DNA from: Pseudomonadota bacterium
Lineage (GTDB): Bacteria; Pseudomonadota; Alphaproteobacteria; Rhizobiales; Xanthobacteraceae
Reading direction: 5' to 3'
Assembly (NCBI GenBank): GCA_023435725.1
Contig: JAEYRD010000201.1
Coordinates: 16,599-80,598 of the forward strand
Length of the DNA stretch: 64,000 bases
The position numbers were made by a program, and so were the translations under genes. Of the stretch, positions 46,625 to 56,495 are shown piece by piece. Within the stretch, counting starts at the first letter, position 1. Each line of letters starts with the position of its first letter. Below the pieces are notes generated by a model, which searched no databases, was not told where the DNA came from, and was given only the letters and a program-made list of their open reading frames with translations.

Positions 46625-48047
46625 GCCGGATATGAAGGAAAGCGCGAAACAGGGGACGGCGAAGACGTCGCGTGGCCGCGGTTTCGTCATGACCCTGATC
46701 ACGCTCGCGATCCTTGGCGGCCTCGGTTATGTGGGCTGGACCGCGATGCATCAGCAGCAGCAGGCGAACAACCGCAACCAGCGGCCCGATCTGCCTGTGC
46801 CGGTACTGGCCGCGACCCCACGTATCCAGGATGTGCCGGTCTTTCTCGACGGCGTCGGCGCGATCCGCGCGCTCAACACCGTGACCGTGCGCTCGCAGGT
46901 CGACGGCAAGCTGATCGCGGTGAATTTCACCGAAGGGCAGGACGTCAAGAAGGGCGACGTGCTCGGCGAGATCGACCCGGCGATCTACCAGGCGCAGTAC
47001 GACCAGGCCGTCGCCAAGAAGGCACAGGACCAGGCCCAGCTCGCCAACCAGCGCATCGACCTTTCGCGCTACGAGCAGCTCGCCGCCTCCAATGCCGGGT
47101 CCAAGCAGCAGGCCGACACCCAGCGCGCGCTGGTCGCGCAGACCGAGGCGCTGGTCAGGGCCGACCAGGCCGCGATCGACAACGCGGCGGCGACGCTGAG
47201 CTATACCAAGATCGTGGCGCCGCTATCGGGCCGCGCCGGCCTGCGCCAGGTCGACCAGGGCAACATCATCCACGCCGCCGACGCCACGGGGCTTGTCGTC
47301 ATCACGCAATTGCAGCCGATCGCGGCGTGGTTCAGCCTGCCGCAGCAGCAGATCACGCGCGTCAATGCGGCGGCGGCGAAGGGGGCGCTCGCGGTCGACG
47401 TGTTCGGCAATGACGGCATCACGGTGATCGACACCGGCAAGCTCACCGGCATCGACAACCAGGTCGACCAGACCACCGGCACGCTCCGGCTCAAGGCAGA
47501 GCTCCCCAACGCCCATTACCAGCTCTGGCCGGGCCAGTTCGTCAATGTCCGCCTCAAGGTCGAGACCTTGACGCAGGCGCTGGTGGTGCCGACCTCGGCG
47601 GTACAGCGCGGCCCCATCGGAACCTTCAGCTATGTCATCGGCGAGGACAACGTCGTCTCGGCCAAGCCCGTGACCGTGACCCAGCAGAACGAGCATGATG
47701 CCGTCATCGCCAGCGGCCTGTCGCCGAACGACCGGGTCGTGACCACGGGCTTCGCCAACCTGTCGGACGGCTCCAAAGTGATCGTCGGCCGCGATGACCA
47801 GACCCCGTCGGCCGATCTCGCGCCGCGCAAGCGCTCGCGTGGGCCGGACGCACAGAAGAAAGACGGCGCCCAGGAAAGCCAGAAGGACGGGCAAAAGGAC
47901 GGACAGGGCAAGGACGGGGAACTCCGCGCCAAGCGGAAGAGCAGCGAAGGCGACCAGAAGGGACAGACCGGGCCGGCGCCAGGATCAGGGGCAACAGGAC
48001 CGGGGGCAAGTCCGGGGGCATCGGGCAGCGGAGCAAAGCAGCCATGA
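46614..48047 (+). CDS. RND efflux periplasmic adaptor (MdtA family)
   Basis: The 477-residue membrane-fusion protein has an N-terminal anchor (FVMTLITLAILGGLGYVGWT), two lipoyl half-motifs (VRSQVDGKLIAVNFTEGQDV and ATLSYTKIVAPLSGRAGLRQ), a coiled-coil hairpin between them, and a beta-barrel domain. The last about 70 residues are an unusual Lys/Asp/Gly/Gln tail (KDGQKDGQGKDG) followed by a Gly/Ser/Pro-rich end. It bridges the two RND pumps and the channel. The ATG at 46614 overlaps the upstream stop; an ATG at 46632 is possible. Confidence 0.9.
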   Translation: MLFKPDMKESAKQGTAKTSRGRGFVMTLITLAILGGLGYVGWTAMHQQQQANNRNQRPDLPVPVLAATPRIQDVPVFLDGVGAIRALNTVTVRSQVDGKLIAVNFTEGQDVKKGDVLGEIDPAIYQAQYDQAVAKKAQDQAQLANQRIDLSRYEQLAASNAGSKQQADTQRALVAQTEALVRADQAAIDNAAATLSYTKIVAPLSGRAGLRQVDQGNIIHAADATGLVVITQLQPIAAWFSLPQQQITRVNAAAAKGALAVDVFGNDGITVIDTGKLTGIDNQVDQTTGTLRLKAELPNAHYQLWPGQFVNVRLKVETLTQALVVPTSAVQRGPIGTFSYVIGEDNVVSAKPVTVTQQNEHDAVIASGLSPNDRVVTTGFANLSDGSKVIVGRDDQTPSADLAPRKRSRGPDAQKKDGAQESQKDGQKDGQGKDGELRAKRKSSEGDQKGQTGPAPGSGATGPGASPGASGSGAKQP

Positions 48048-48083
48048 TCCCAGCAACAACCGCCTGAGCGGCAGGCGCATCCC

Positions 48084-51000
48084 ATGGGCGTCTCCGAACC
48101 CTTCATCCGCCGGCCGATCGCGACCTCGCTGCTCGGCATCGCGCTGCTGATCGGCGGCGCGCTCGGCTATTTCTCGTTGCCCGTCTCGGCACTGCCACAG
48201 GTTGACTTCCCGACCGTGCAGGTGACGACGCAGTTGCCAGGTGCGAGCCCGGACGTGATCGCCTCGCTGATCACGGCGCCGCTGGAGCGTCAGCTCGGCC
48301 AGATCCCGTCGCTATCGGCGATGAATTCGACCAGCTCGTTCGGCGTCAGCCAGATATCGCTCCAGTTCGATCTCAACCGCGACATCGACGGCGCGACCCA
48401 GGACGTGCAGGCCGCGATCAACGCGGCGGCCGGCGTGCTGCCCAAGACGCTGCCTTATCCGCCGACCTACGCCAAGGTGAACCCGGCGGACGCGCCGGTG
48501 ATGACCCTGGCGCTGCGCTCCGACACGATCTCGCTGCGGGCGATGAGCGACATCGCCGACACGCTTCTGGCGCAACGGCTGAGCCAGATTTCCGGCGTCG
48601 GACGCGTCTCCGTGCTCGGCGGGCTGAAGCCGGCGGTTCGTATCCAGGCCGATCTTTCGCGGCTGGCGGCCTACGGCATCGCCATGGAGGACCTGCGCAC
48701 TGCGATCGCCAACGCCAACGTCTCCGGGCCGAAGGGCTCGCTTGATGGCGCGCAGCAATCCTACATCATCGCGGCCAACGACCAGATCGCGGCCGCCGAA
48801 GCCTACAAGCCGATCATCATCGCGTACCGCAACGGCTCGCCGGTCACGATCGGTGACGTCGCGCAGATCGTCGATGGCCTGGAGAACGACCGCACCGGCG
48901 GCTGGTATCAGGGCACGCCGGCCGTCATCATCGACATCCAGCGCCAGCCTGGCGCCAATGTCATCGACGTCGTCAGCCAGATCCGGGCGGAAATCCCGAA
49001 AGTCCAGCGCGCCATTCCAGCCGGCGTGAACCTGACCATCGTCTCCGACCGCACCGTGACAATCCGCGCCTCCGTCCGCGACGTGCAGTTCACGCTGATC
49101 CTGAGCGTCGTGCTGGTGACGCTGGTGGTGCTGCTCTTCCTGCGCTCGCTGCGGGCCACGCTGATCGCCGGCGTGGCGCTGCCGCTGTCTCTGATCACGA
49201 GCTTCGGCATCATGTATTTTGCCGGCTTCAGCCTCGACAATCTGTCGCTGATGGCGCTCACGATCGGCACCGGCTTCGTCGTCGACGACGCCATCGTCAT
49301 GATCGAGAACATCGTCCGCCACATGGAGAACGGCGACGGTCCGATGGAGGCCTCGCTGAAGGGCGCCAGCGAAATCGGCTTCACCGTGATCTCGCTGACG
49401 GTGTCGCTGATCGCGGTCTTCATCCCGCTGCTGTTCATGTCGGGCCTCGTCGGGCGGATGTTCCGCGAATTCGCGCTGACGCTGACCATCGCGGTCGTGA
49501 CCTCCGCGGTGGTCTCGCTGACGCTGACGCCGATGATGTGCTCGCGGCTGCTCAAGCACGCTCACGAGGAGCTTGCGGTGCCGGGGCTGGCTGCGATCAG
49601 CCGTTTCATCGACCGCACCGTCGAGTTCTATCACCGGTCGCTGCTCTGGGTGCTGGAGCGCCAGCGGGCCACGCTGCTCGTCACCTTCGTCACGCTGATT
49701 GCGACCCTGGTCCTCTACGTCGTCGCGCCAAAGGGCTTTTTGCCTCTCCAGGACACCGCGTCGATCACAGCGGTGACGGAGGCCGGGCCGGACGTGTCGT
49801 TCGCGGAGATGCAGAAGCGGCAGGCCGAGGCCGCCGACGCCATCAAGGCCGATCCCGACGTGGTCGGCGTGGTCTCGGTCATCGGCGCAGGCTCGGTCAA
49901 CCCGACCACTAATGTCGGCCGTCTCGTCATGACGCTGAAGCCGCGCGGCGAGCGGCGCGACGATGTCGCTGTTGTCGTGACCCGCCTGAAGGAGAGGGTA
50001 GCCGGCATCCCCGGCATGACCGTCTATTTCCAGCCGGTGCAGGACGTGCAGATCTCGACCCAGTCGAGCCGTTCGCAATACCAGTACACGCTGACCGGCA
50101 CCGATGCGAAGCTGGTGTCGGAATGGGCGCGCAGGCTGGTTGCGGAGATGCGCCGAGATCCCTTGTTCCGGGACGTCTCCTCCGAGGCGCAGGAAGGCGG
50201 CTTGCGGGCACAGCTCGACGTCGACCGCACCCGCGCTGGCCAGCTTGGCGTCAGCCTCCAGGCCGTCACCGACACGCTGAACGACGCGTTCGCTCAGCGC
50301 CAGATCTCGACCATCTACGGCCAGGCCAACCAGTACCGCGTTGTGCTGGAGGCGCTGCCGATGTACCAGCGCGATCCCTCGATCCTGTCCAAGCTCTATT
50401 TGCCGGGCGGGGCGGGCGCGACCGTCGGCGCACCCAACGCGCAGGTGCCGCTGTCCGCCGTGGCGACGCTGACCCGCACCACCGCGCCGCTCGCGATCTC
50501 GCATCAGGCGCAATTCCCGGCGATCTCGCTCAGCTTCAATCTCGCGCCGGGCGCGGCGCTGGGCGATGCGGTCGCGGCGGTCAAGACGATCGAGACGCGT
50601 ATCGGAATGCCCAACAGCATCGTCGGCGTTTATGCGGGCGACGCCGCCGAATTCGCCAAGGCGCTGGCCGGCCAGCCGTGGCTGCTGCTCGCGGCCGTGA
50701 TCACGATCTACATCGTGCTGGGCGTGCTCTATGAGAGCTACATCCACCCGATCACCATCCTCTCGACGCTGCCATCGGCCGGCGTCGGCGCGATCCTGGC
50801 GCTGGTCCTGTTCGGGCAGGACCTCTCGGTGATCGGCCTGATCGGCATCATTCTCCTGATGGGCATCGTCAAGAAGAACGCCATCATGATGATCGACTTC
50901 GCGCTCGAAGCCGAGCGCGGACAGGGGATGTCGGCCAACGAGGCGATCGTGCAGGCGTGCCTGCTGCGCTTCCGCCCGATCATGATGACGACGCTGGCGG

Positions 51001-51233
51001 CGCTGTTCGGCGCGCTGCCGCTCGCGATCGAAAGCGGCACCGGCGCGGAGCTGCGCTTTCCGCTCGGCATCTCCATCATCGGCGGCCTGCTGCTGAGCCA
51101 GCTCCTGACGCTCTATACGACGCCCGTGATCTACCTGGCGCTCGACCGCATCAACCGCCGCCTCGAGCAGGCGCTGCCGCCGGCTGAATCCGGCGGCCCG
51201 CCCGTCGCGGGCGCGACCGAGGGGATGCAGTGA
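48084..51233 (+). CDS. RND efflux pump subunit (MdtB-like)
   Basis: The 1049-residue inner-membrane pump has the RND plan of twelve transmembrane segments and two large periplasmic loops. It begins MGVSEPFIRRPIATSLLGIA. The proton-relay pair is in GFVVDDAIVMIENI (TM4), and LLMGIVKKNAIMMIDFALEA marks TM10. A second, different RND pump gene follows with TGATG overlap, the arrangement of MdtB/MdtC pumps that work as heterotrimers. The product exports lipophilic drugs, bile-salt-like compounds or metal chelators; the real substrate is unknown. Confidence 0.94.
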   Translation: MGVSEPFIRRPIATSLLGIALLIGGALGYFSLPVSALPQVDFPTVQVTTQLPGASPDVIASLITAPLERQLGQIPSLSAMNSTSSFGVSQISLQFDLNRDIDGATQDVQAAINAAAGVLPKTLPYPPTYAKVNPADAPVMTLALRSDTISLRAMSDIADTLLAQRLSQISGVGRVSVLGGLKPAVRIQADLSRLAAYGIAMEDLRTAIANANVSGPKGSLDGAQQSYIIAANDQIAAAEAYKPIIIAYRNGSPVTIGDVAQIVDGLENDRTGGWYQGTPAVIIDIQRQPGANVIDVVSQIRAEIPKVQRAIPAGVNLTIVSDRTVTIRASVRDVQFTLILSVVLVTLVVLLFLRSLRATLIAGVALPLSLITSFGIMYFAGFSLDNLSLMALTIGTGFVVDDAIVMIENIVRHMENGDGPMEASLKGASEIGFTVISLTVSLIAVFIPLLFMSGLVGRMFREFALTLTIAVVTSAVVSLTLTPMMCSRLLKHAHEELAVPGLAAISRFIDRTVEFYHRSLLWVLERQRATLLVTFVTLIATLVLYVVAPKGFLPLQDTASITAVTEAGPDVSFAEMQKRQAEAADAIKADPDVVGVVSVIGAGSVNPTTNVGRLVMTLKPRGERRDDVAVVVTRLKERVAGIPGMTVYFQPVQDVQISTQSSRSQYQYTLTGTDAKLVSEWARRLVAEMRRDPLFRDVSSEAQEGGLRAQLDVDRTRAGQLGVSLQAVTDTLNDAFAQRQISTIYGQANQYRVVLEALPMYQRDPSILSKLYLPGGAGATVGAPNAQVPLSAVATLTRTTAPLAISHQAQFPAISLSFNLAPGAALGDAVAAVKTIETRIGMPNSIVGVYAGDAAEFAKALAGQPWLLLAAVITIYIVLGVLYESYIHPITILSTLPSAGVGAILALVLFGQDLSVIGLIGIILLMGIVKKNAIMMIDFALEAERGQGMSANEAIVQACLLRFRPIMMTTLAALFGALPLAIESGTGAELRFPLGISIIGGLLLSQLLTLYTTPVIYLALDRINRRLEQALPPAESGGPPVAGATEGMQ

Positions 51234-54200
51234 TGGCATCGATCTCGGAGCCCTTCATCCGCCGTCCGGTCGCGACCACGCTGCTGTCGATCGGGTTGTT
51301 CCTGCTGGGTGTCGTCGCCTACGAGTTCCTACCTGTCGCCTCGGTCCCGAACGTCGATTTCCCCGCCATTTTCGTCTCGGCCAGCCGGCCGGGCGCCGAT
51401 CCCTCCGTGATGGCGGCAACGGTCGCTTCGCCGCTGGAGCGGCGGCTCGGCGAGATCGCCGGCATCAACCAGATCACCTCGACGTCGTCGCTCGGCACGA
51501 CCAACATCCAGCTCCAGTTCGACATCGGCCGCAACATCGACAAGGCCGCCCGTGACGTCCAGGCGGCGATCAATGCCGCGCTGGTCGACCTGCCGAGCGA
51601 TCTGCCGACGCTGCCGCGATTCCGGAAGGCAAACACGGCCGGCGCCCCCGTCTTCGTTCTGGCGCTGACCTCGAAAACACTGTCGGCCAGCGCGATCTAC
51701 GACGTCGCCGATACGGTCCTGGCGCAGCGCATCTCGCAGGTGCCCGGTGTCGGCGACGTGACGGTGAGCGGCGCCGATCAGCCGGCGGTGCGGGTGCAGC
51801 TCAATCCTGTCGCGCTGTCCAACGCCGGCATTGCCACCGACGACGTGCGGACCGCGATCATCAACGCCAACCCGCTCGGTCCCGTCGGTATCTTCAACGG
51901 CGAGCGCCAGAGCGAGACACTGTCGCTCAATCGCCAGATGCGCACGGCGAAAGAGTTCCGCGACATCGTCATCAAGAGCGCCGGCGGCAATTTCGTGCGG
52001 CTCTCCGATGTCGCCGACATCGAGGACTCCGTCCGCAACGCCCGCTCGATCGCCTGGTTCAACAAGCAGCCGGCGGTGCTGATCCAGATCACCAAGCAGG
52101 GCGATGCCAACGTCATCGACACCGTCGACAGGGTGAAGGCGCTGATCCCGGAGCTGAAGCAGTGGATCCCCGCCGGCGTCGATGTCTCCACCCTGGTCGA
52201 CCGTACCAGCACGATCCGCGCCAGCGTGCTGGACATGCAGTGGACGCTGCTGGCGACCGCCGTCCTCGTGATGGTCGTGGTGTTCGTGTTCCTGCGCCGG
52301 CTGACGCCGACGATCGCGGCCGGCATCTCGGTGCCGCTGGCGCTGGCCGGGACCTGCGCGGGCATGTGGGTCGCGGGTTTCTCGATCGACAATCTGTCGC
52401 TGATGGCGCTCGCGATCTCGGTCGGTTTCGTCGTCGACGACGCCATCGTCATGATCGAGAACATGTACCGCAATCTCGAACACGGCATGCGGCCGCTCCA
52501 GGCCGCCCTCGACGGCGCCCGGCAGATCGGCTTCACCGTGGTCTCGATCAGCCTGTCGCTGATCGCGGCGTTCACCCCGCTGATTTTCATGGACGGCATC
52601 GTCGGCCGCCTGCTGCGCGAATTCTCGCTGACGCTCACTTTCGCGATCGTGGTATCGACGCTGGTGTCGCTGACGGTCACGCCGATGATCTGCGCCCATT
52701 ACATCCGGCAGACGCCATCGGGGACCGCGACGCTGTTCGATCGCGTCATCGAAGGCTCGCTGTCGCGCGTCGTCGCCTTCTACACCCGCACCCTGCGCAC
52801 CGTGCTGGAATTTCCGCTGCTGACGCTACTGGTGTTCTTTGCCACCATCGGCCTCACGGTGACGCTCTACATCAAGGTCCCCAAGGGCTATTTCCCGACC
52901 GATGATTCCGGCTTCGTCATCGGCGCGACGCGTGCCTCGGCCGACATATCGTTCCAGTCGATGCTTGGCCTGCAGCAGCGGCTTGCCGACATCGTGATGC
53001 AGGATCCGGCCGTTGCCGGCATCGGCTCGACGGTCGGCAGCGGAGGCGGGCCGGGGGCTGCGACCTCGAACCGCGGCACAATGTTCATCAGCCTGAAGCC
53101 GCCGGAAGAACGCGATCACGTCTCGACGCAAGTCGTGATCGACCGTCTCAGGCGCGCGCTGTTCCCGGTTCCTGGTATCCGCCTCTTCATGTTCGCCGCT
53201 CAGGACGTGCGTGCGGGCGGACGACAGAGCGATTCCGATTACCAGTACACGCTCTCCAGCACCGATCTGGACCTGCTCCAGAAGTGGGCCCCGATCGTGG
53301 CCAAGCGCATGGAGACGGTCGAGGGCATCACCGACATTTCCAGTGACCGCGACCCCGGCGGACTTCAGCTCACGCTCGCGATCGACCGCCAGAAGGCCTC
53401 GGCGCTCGGCGTCCGCGTGCAGGACATCGACAACGCCTTGAACAACGCGTTCTCGCAGCGGCAGATCTCGATCATCTACACCCAGCGCAACCAGTACATG
53501 ACCGTGCTGGAGATCGACCCGAAATTCCAGGTCGATCCGTCCAATCTCGAACGGATCTATGTCGCCGGCGCGGGCGACACGCAGGTGCCGCTGTCGGCGG
53601 TGGTGCACGCGACGCGCGGGCTCGCCGCGCTCGCGGTCTATCATTCGCAATCATTTCCTTCGACGACCGTGTCGTTCAACCTTTTGCCGAACGTGCCGCT
53701 CCAGGCCGCCACCCAGAACATCCAGCGCGCGGTCGAGGAGTTGCACATGCCGGAAGGCATTCGCGGCAGCTTCGACGGCAATGCCGGCGATTTCGCCAGG
53801 ACCAGCGGCCGCCAGCCGCTGCTCATCCTCGGTGCGCTGGTTGCAATGTATATCGTGCTCGGCGTGCTCTATGAGAGCCTCGCCCATCCGCTCACCATCA
53901 TCTCGACGCTGCCCTCGGCCGGCCTCGGCGCGCTGCTCGCGCTGCAGCTCACCAACACGCCGCTGACGGTGATCGCCTTCGTCGGCATCATCCTGTTGAT
54001 CGGCATCGTCAAGAAGAACGGCATCATGATGGTGGACTTCGCGCTCGATGCCGAGCGCCAGCGCGGCCTGTCCTCGGCAGAGGCGATCTTCGAGGCCTGT
54101 CAGGCGCGCTTCCGTCCGATCCTGATGACGACCATGGCCGCGCTGTTCGCTGGCATTCCGCTGGTCATCGCAACCGGGCCCGGTACTGAACTGCGGCGCC

Positions 54201-54337
54201 CGCTCGGCATCACCATCATCGGCGGCCTGTTCGTCTCGCAGATCCTGACGCTCTACACGACGCCGGTGATCTACCTGCTGATCGACCGGTTGCGGCGGCG
54301 CTCTGGGCCGCGCCCGCTCGCCGCGCCGGCGGAATAG
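51233..54337 (+). CDS. RND efflux pump subunit (MdtC-like)
   Basis: The 1034-residue protein is homologous to its upstream neighbour over its whole length (SISEPFIRRPVATTLLSIGL; VGFVVDDAIVMIENMYRNLE; LIGIVKKNGIMMVDFALDAE). It is distinct enough to be a partner rather than a recent copy. The TM4 aspartates are kept, so it could carry protons itself. The ATG at 51233 shares its first base with the TGA of the first pump gene (TGATG), which supports coupled translation and a fixed ratio of the two subunits. Confidence 0.94.
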   Translation: MASISEPFIRRPVATTLLSIGLFLLGVVAYEFLPVASVPNVDFPAIFVSASRPGADPSVMAATVASPLERRLGEIAGINQITSTSSLGTTNIQLQFDIGRNIDKAARDVQAAINAALVDLPSDLPTLPRFRKANTAGAPVFVLALTSKTLSASAIYDVADTVLAQRISQVPGVGDVTVSGADQPAVRVQLNPVALSNAGIATDDVRTAIINANPLGPVGIFNGERQSETLSLNRQMRTAKEFRDIVIKSAGGNFVRLSDVADIEDSVRNARSIAWFNKQPAVLIQITKQGDANVIDTVDRVKALIPELKQWIPAGVDVSTLVDRTSTIRASVLDMQWTLLATAVLVMVVVFVFLRRLTPTIAAGISVPLALAGTCAGMWVAGFSIDNLSLMALAISVGFVVDDAIVMIENMYRNLEHGMRPLQAALDGARQIGFTVVSISLSLIAAFTPLIFMDGIVGRLLREFSLTLTFAIVVSTLVSLTVTPMICAHYIRQTPSGTATLFDRVIEGSLSRVVAFYTRTLRTVLEFPLLTLLVFFATIGLTVTLYIKVPKGYFPTDDSGFVIGATRASADISFQSMLGLQQRLADIVMQDPAVAGIGSTVGSGGGPGAATSNRGTMFISLKPPEERDHVSTQVVIDRLRRALFPVPGIRLFMFAAQDVRAGGRQSDSDYQYTLSSTDLDLLQKWAPIVAKRMETVEGITDISSDRDPGGLQLTLAIDRQKASALGVRVQDIDNALNNAFSQRQISIIYTQRNQYMTVLEIDPKFQVDPSNLERIYVAGAGDTQVPLSAVVHATRGLAALAVYHSQSFPSTTVSFNLLPNVPLQAATQNIQRAVEELHMPEGIRGSFDGNAGDFARTSGRQPLLILGALVAMYIVLGVLYESLAHPLTIISTLPSAGLGALLALQLTNTPLTVIAFVGIILLIGIVKKNGIMMVDFALDAERQRGLSSAEAIFEACQARFRPILMTTMAALFAGIPLVIATGPGTELRRPLGITIIGGLFVSQILTLYTTPVIYLLIDRLRRRSGPRPLAAPAE

Positions 54338-54374
54338 GTTGTTGATGCGCCGCTTCGAGCGTATAGCGGCGCCC

Positions 54375-55115
54375 ATGTCGAACCCGCCAGACACGGCCGC
54401 CGCGCCGGCCGAGCCGATCCCCGAATGCCCGCACTGCCAGAAGCCGATGCCGCTGTGCATCTGCGACAGTGTCACGCCGATCGAAAATCGGCTGTCGCTC
54501 CTGATCCTCCAGCATCCGCAGGAGCAGGACAGGGCACTCGGCACCGCGCGGCTGCTGGCCCGGCATTTTGCCGATGCGACCGTGCGCGTCGGCCTGTCCT
54601 GGCCGAGCCTGTCCAAGGCGCTGGGCCGGCCGGTCGAGAACGCCGCGCGCTGGGCCGTGCTCTATCTCGGCTCGGCGCGCGCCGCCGATCTCGAGGCCGA
54701 GGGTGAGATTGTCGCGCTGACCCGCAAGGGCGAGGTCGCGGAGAATCAGCGCGCCATCCTCGGCAAGCTCGAAGGCGTGGTGCTGCTCGACGGCACCTGG
54801 AGCCAGGCCAAGGCGTTGTGGTGGCGTAATCCCTGGATGCTGAAATGCCAGCGCGTGATCCTCAACCCGGCGCAACCCTCGCGTTACGGGCGTCTCCGCC
54901 GCGAGCCGCGCCGCGATGGCCTCTCAACCATTGAGGCGGCCGCATCGATCCTGGCCGGCCTCGAGCGTCGCCCCGACATCGCCTCGACGCTGCATGCGAG
55001 CTTTGAACGAATGCTGGCGCGCTATCGCGAGGTTCAAGCCGAGATGCCGGAACTGGCTCCAAAGCCGGTGGCGAGGGACCGCCGGCGCGGTGTCCGGCGG
55101 GGCAAGCGCGCCTGA
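54375..55115 (+). CDS. DTW domain protein, tRNA-uridine aminocarboxypropyltransferase-like
   Basis: The 246-residue protein has an N-terminal zinc-binding set Cys18, Cys21, Cys28, Cys30 (ECPHCQKPMPLCIC), the DTW signature as DGTW at 139-142, and LNPAQPSRYGRLRREPRRDG, the S-x-Y-x-x-R-x-x-P motif of the family. TapT enzymes of this family put a 3-amino-3-carboxypropyl group on uridine 47 of tRNA using SAM. It ends in a basic tail (RDRRRGVRRGKRA) that may help bind RNA. It begins 38 bases after the pump operon; a tRNA-Cys gene follows. The ATG at 54375 gives the family N-terminus. Confidence 0.9.
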   Translation: MSNPPDTAAAPAEPIPECPHCQKPMPLCICDSVTPIENRLSLLILQHPQEQDRALGTARLLARHFADATVRVGLSWPSLSKALGRPVENAARWAVLYLGSARAADLEAEGEIVALTRKGEVAENQRAILGKLEGVVLLDGTWSQAKALWWRNPWMLKCQRVILNPAQPSRYGRLRREPRRDGLSTIEAAASILAGLERRPDIASTLHASFERMLARYREVQAEMPELAPKPVARDRRRGVRRGKRA

Positions 55116-55271
55116 CGCGAGCTAACGGATCCTTGCGCGATATCTGGCGGGCGCCAGCCGGCGAAGGCGCAGCCATCGGCAGGACTTGTTGAGCAGTTCG
55201 ACGCAGCCGCCAAAGTTGGATGAAGGCGGTTGCCTAAGCCATTGATCCCCTATATTGCTCCGCCCTTACGG

Positions 55272-55345
55272 GGCCACGTGGCGGAGTGGTTACGCAACGG
55301 TCTGCAAAACCGTGTACACCAGTTCAATTCTGGTCGTGGCCTCCA
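55272..55345 (+). tRNA. tRNA-Cys (anticodon GCA)
   Basis: Acceptor GGCCACG pairs with CGTGGCC, discriminator T (U73, the Cys identity base), encoded CCA. The anticodon stem ACGGT/ACCGT encloses loop CTGCAAA, anticodon GCA. The T-arm is CCAGT TCAATTC TGG with one irregular pair. 74 bases. Confidence 0.97.
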
Positions 55346-55467
55346 TCACAAATATCTGATCTTACAGCATAAATTCGATCTCGCTGCGCTTTCCCATGAA
55401 AGCGTGCCAGCTGGGCTTGCCGCGCCTCGCCCACCGGGTTTGCCCGGAACCCTCGCTTCAAGGCCGC

Positions 55468-55483
55468 TGGCACAAAGCTCGCA
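55468..55483 (+). promoter_or_regulatory. possible sigma-54 (-24/-12) promoter
   Basis: tggcac (55468-55473), five bases, tcgca (55479-55483): a full -24 element and a -12 element with one mismatch to ttgca, at correct spacing and 45 bases before the start of the small protein at 55529. A chance match is quite possible. Confidence 0.25.
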
Positions 55484-55528
55484 TCGGCTGTGGGATGCAT
55501 TCCTCAACAATCGAGCGCTGGTGAGCAC

Positions 55529-55675
55529 GTGGGCGAGGTCGTCCGATTTGTCCCGAAATCCGAGCTGGAACGGGCTCGCCTCATTCGCGAGGCCCGCGCG
55601 ATCTATGACAGCATCTTTCCACCGGTCGCACCCGACCCGGCGCCGCAGGACGGCGAAGAGCGCGTCAAGACTTGA
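55529..55675 (+). CDS. small protein, 48 residues, conserved-looking
   Basis: The frame from the GTG at 55529 reads MGEVVRFVPKSELERARLIR, then EARAIYDSIFPPVAPDPAPQ and a polar tail ending RVKT. This has a charged helix with an RFVPKSE opening and a short proline-rich end. It is too regular to be a shadow, and similar short proteins with VRFVPKSELER-like starts are familiar in Bradyrhizobium. An upstream ATG at 55490 would add residues of little character. Function unknown. Confidence 0.6.
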   Translation: MGEVVRFVPKSELERARLIREARAIYDSIFPPVAPDPAPQDGEERVKT

Positions 55676-55707
55676 TCGTGGCCGCGCCCGCCCGGCGTTG
55701 AGCCCAT

Positions 55708-55731
55708 AGCAAAACGCCCGCGAGGCGGGCG
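55708..55731 (-). terminator. intrinsic terminator for the minus-strand gene at 55756
   Basis: On the minus strand cgcccgc, loop ctc, gcgggcg (55731-55715), then ttttgct. A 7-bp GC stem with a T-run located 25 bases after the stop of the 68-residue gene. Confidence 0.75.
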
Positions 55732-55755
55732 CTTCGGTTCACAGTTGAAATGGTC

Positions 55756-55962
55756 TCAGCAGGCCGCGTACCAGCCGTCCGGAAACGGCAGGAGGGGCCA
55801 GGCACCCTCGTTGTCATTGGCAGCCATTGGGGTTTTCTTGGGCGTTGCGTCGTACGACCACGAGTGGGGCACGAATTCCTCCTCCGGCCCAGGCGCTAAT
55901 TCGTCATAGACCATGGCGTCCCGGACGGTATCCAGCAGCAAGTTGAACTCGGCTTCGCTCAT
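55756..55962 (-). CDS. small acidic hypothetical protein
   Basis: The 68-residue protein starts MSEAEFNLLLDTVRDAMVYD. It is acidic, with a helical N-terminus and an aromatic tail (GAWPLLPFPDGWYAAC). A strong ggaggg Shine-Dalgarno lies just upstream of the ATG at 55962 (a GTG directly before it is also possible), and a terminator follows. The frame is open to 56148 but the extra part has no protein character. Not recognised. Confidence 0.7.
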   Translation of the reverse strand: MSEAEFNLLLDTVRDAMVYDELAPGPEEEFVPHSWSYDATPKKTPMAANDNEGAWPLLPFPDGWYAAC

Positions 55963-56234
55963 CACACCCTCCGGAACGCGGATGGCGCAATGTCGCAAAG
56001 CCGGTTTGTTTCCCGATTGACCTGATCGTTCGCATTTTAACGATCCGGCAATCGGGTTCCGATTGGTTAGCGATTCCTGAAAATCCCCCAGAAAATCCCC
56101 TGGGAACTCTAGGTGCCTCCGGGGCGCCGCCAGTGTGAAGGAAGTCACATCCCCCGCGGTTTATTTCTCCTACCTCTTGGCGCGACACCGTCCGATGCGG
56201 GCCGGGGGCGGGCAGGCGGACAGGAGACTTGGTC

Positions 56235-56495
56235 ATGAAGACGAGGTTTTTGCGGTTTGCCGGCGTGAGGAGCCGGGCGCACCGTGCTTCGACGCTCGGG
56301 CTGTTTCTGACACTGTTCGCCTCCGCTGCTCATGCGCAGGGAACACAGGAGCAGCGCCGGGCCTGCACCCCCGACGTCTACCGGCTCTGCGCGGGCGAGA
56401 TCCCCAATGTCCGCGCCATCACCGCCTGCCTGCGGCGTAACCGGGCCAGCTTGAGCGAGGCTTGCCGCGCCGTGTTCGATCAGGCGGGCAGCTGA
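56235..56495 (+). CDS. small secreted cysteine-rich-repeat protein
   Basis: The 86-residue protein has a signal peptide ending in FASAAHA (about residue 34). The mature part carries four cysteines in the pattern ACTPDVYRLCAGEIPNVRAI, then TACLRRNRASLSEACRAVF, which resembles a single cysteine-rich GLG1-like repeat (PF00839). This suggests a small periplasmic disulfide-bonded helical domain. aggag precedes the ATG at 56235. Such proteins are frequent in Bradyrhizobium; function unknown. Confidence 0.8.
   Translation: MKTRFLRFAGVRSRAHRASTLGLFLTLFASAAHAQGTQEQRRACTPDVYRLCAGEIPNVRAITACLRRNRASLSEACRAVFDQAGS

Noticed and set aside
48312..51239. 975-codon open frame antisense to the first RND pump gene
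   Set aside because: Same reason: the sense strand is a complete RND pump with all motifs, and the antisense product is low-complexity and charge-rich.
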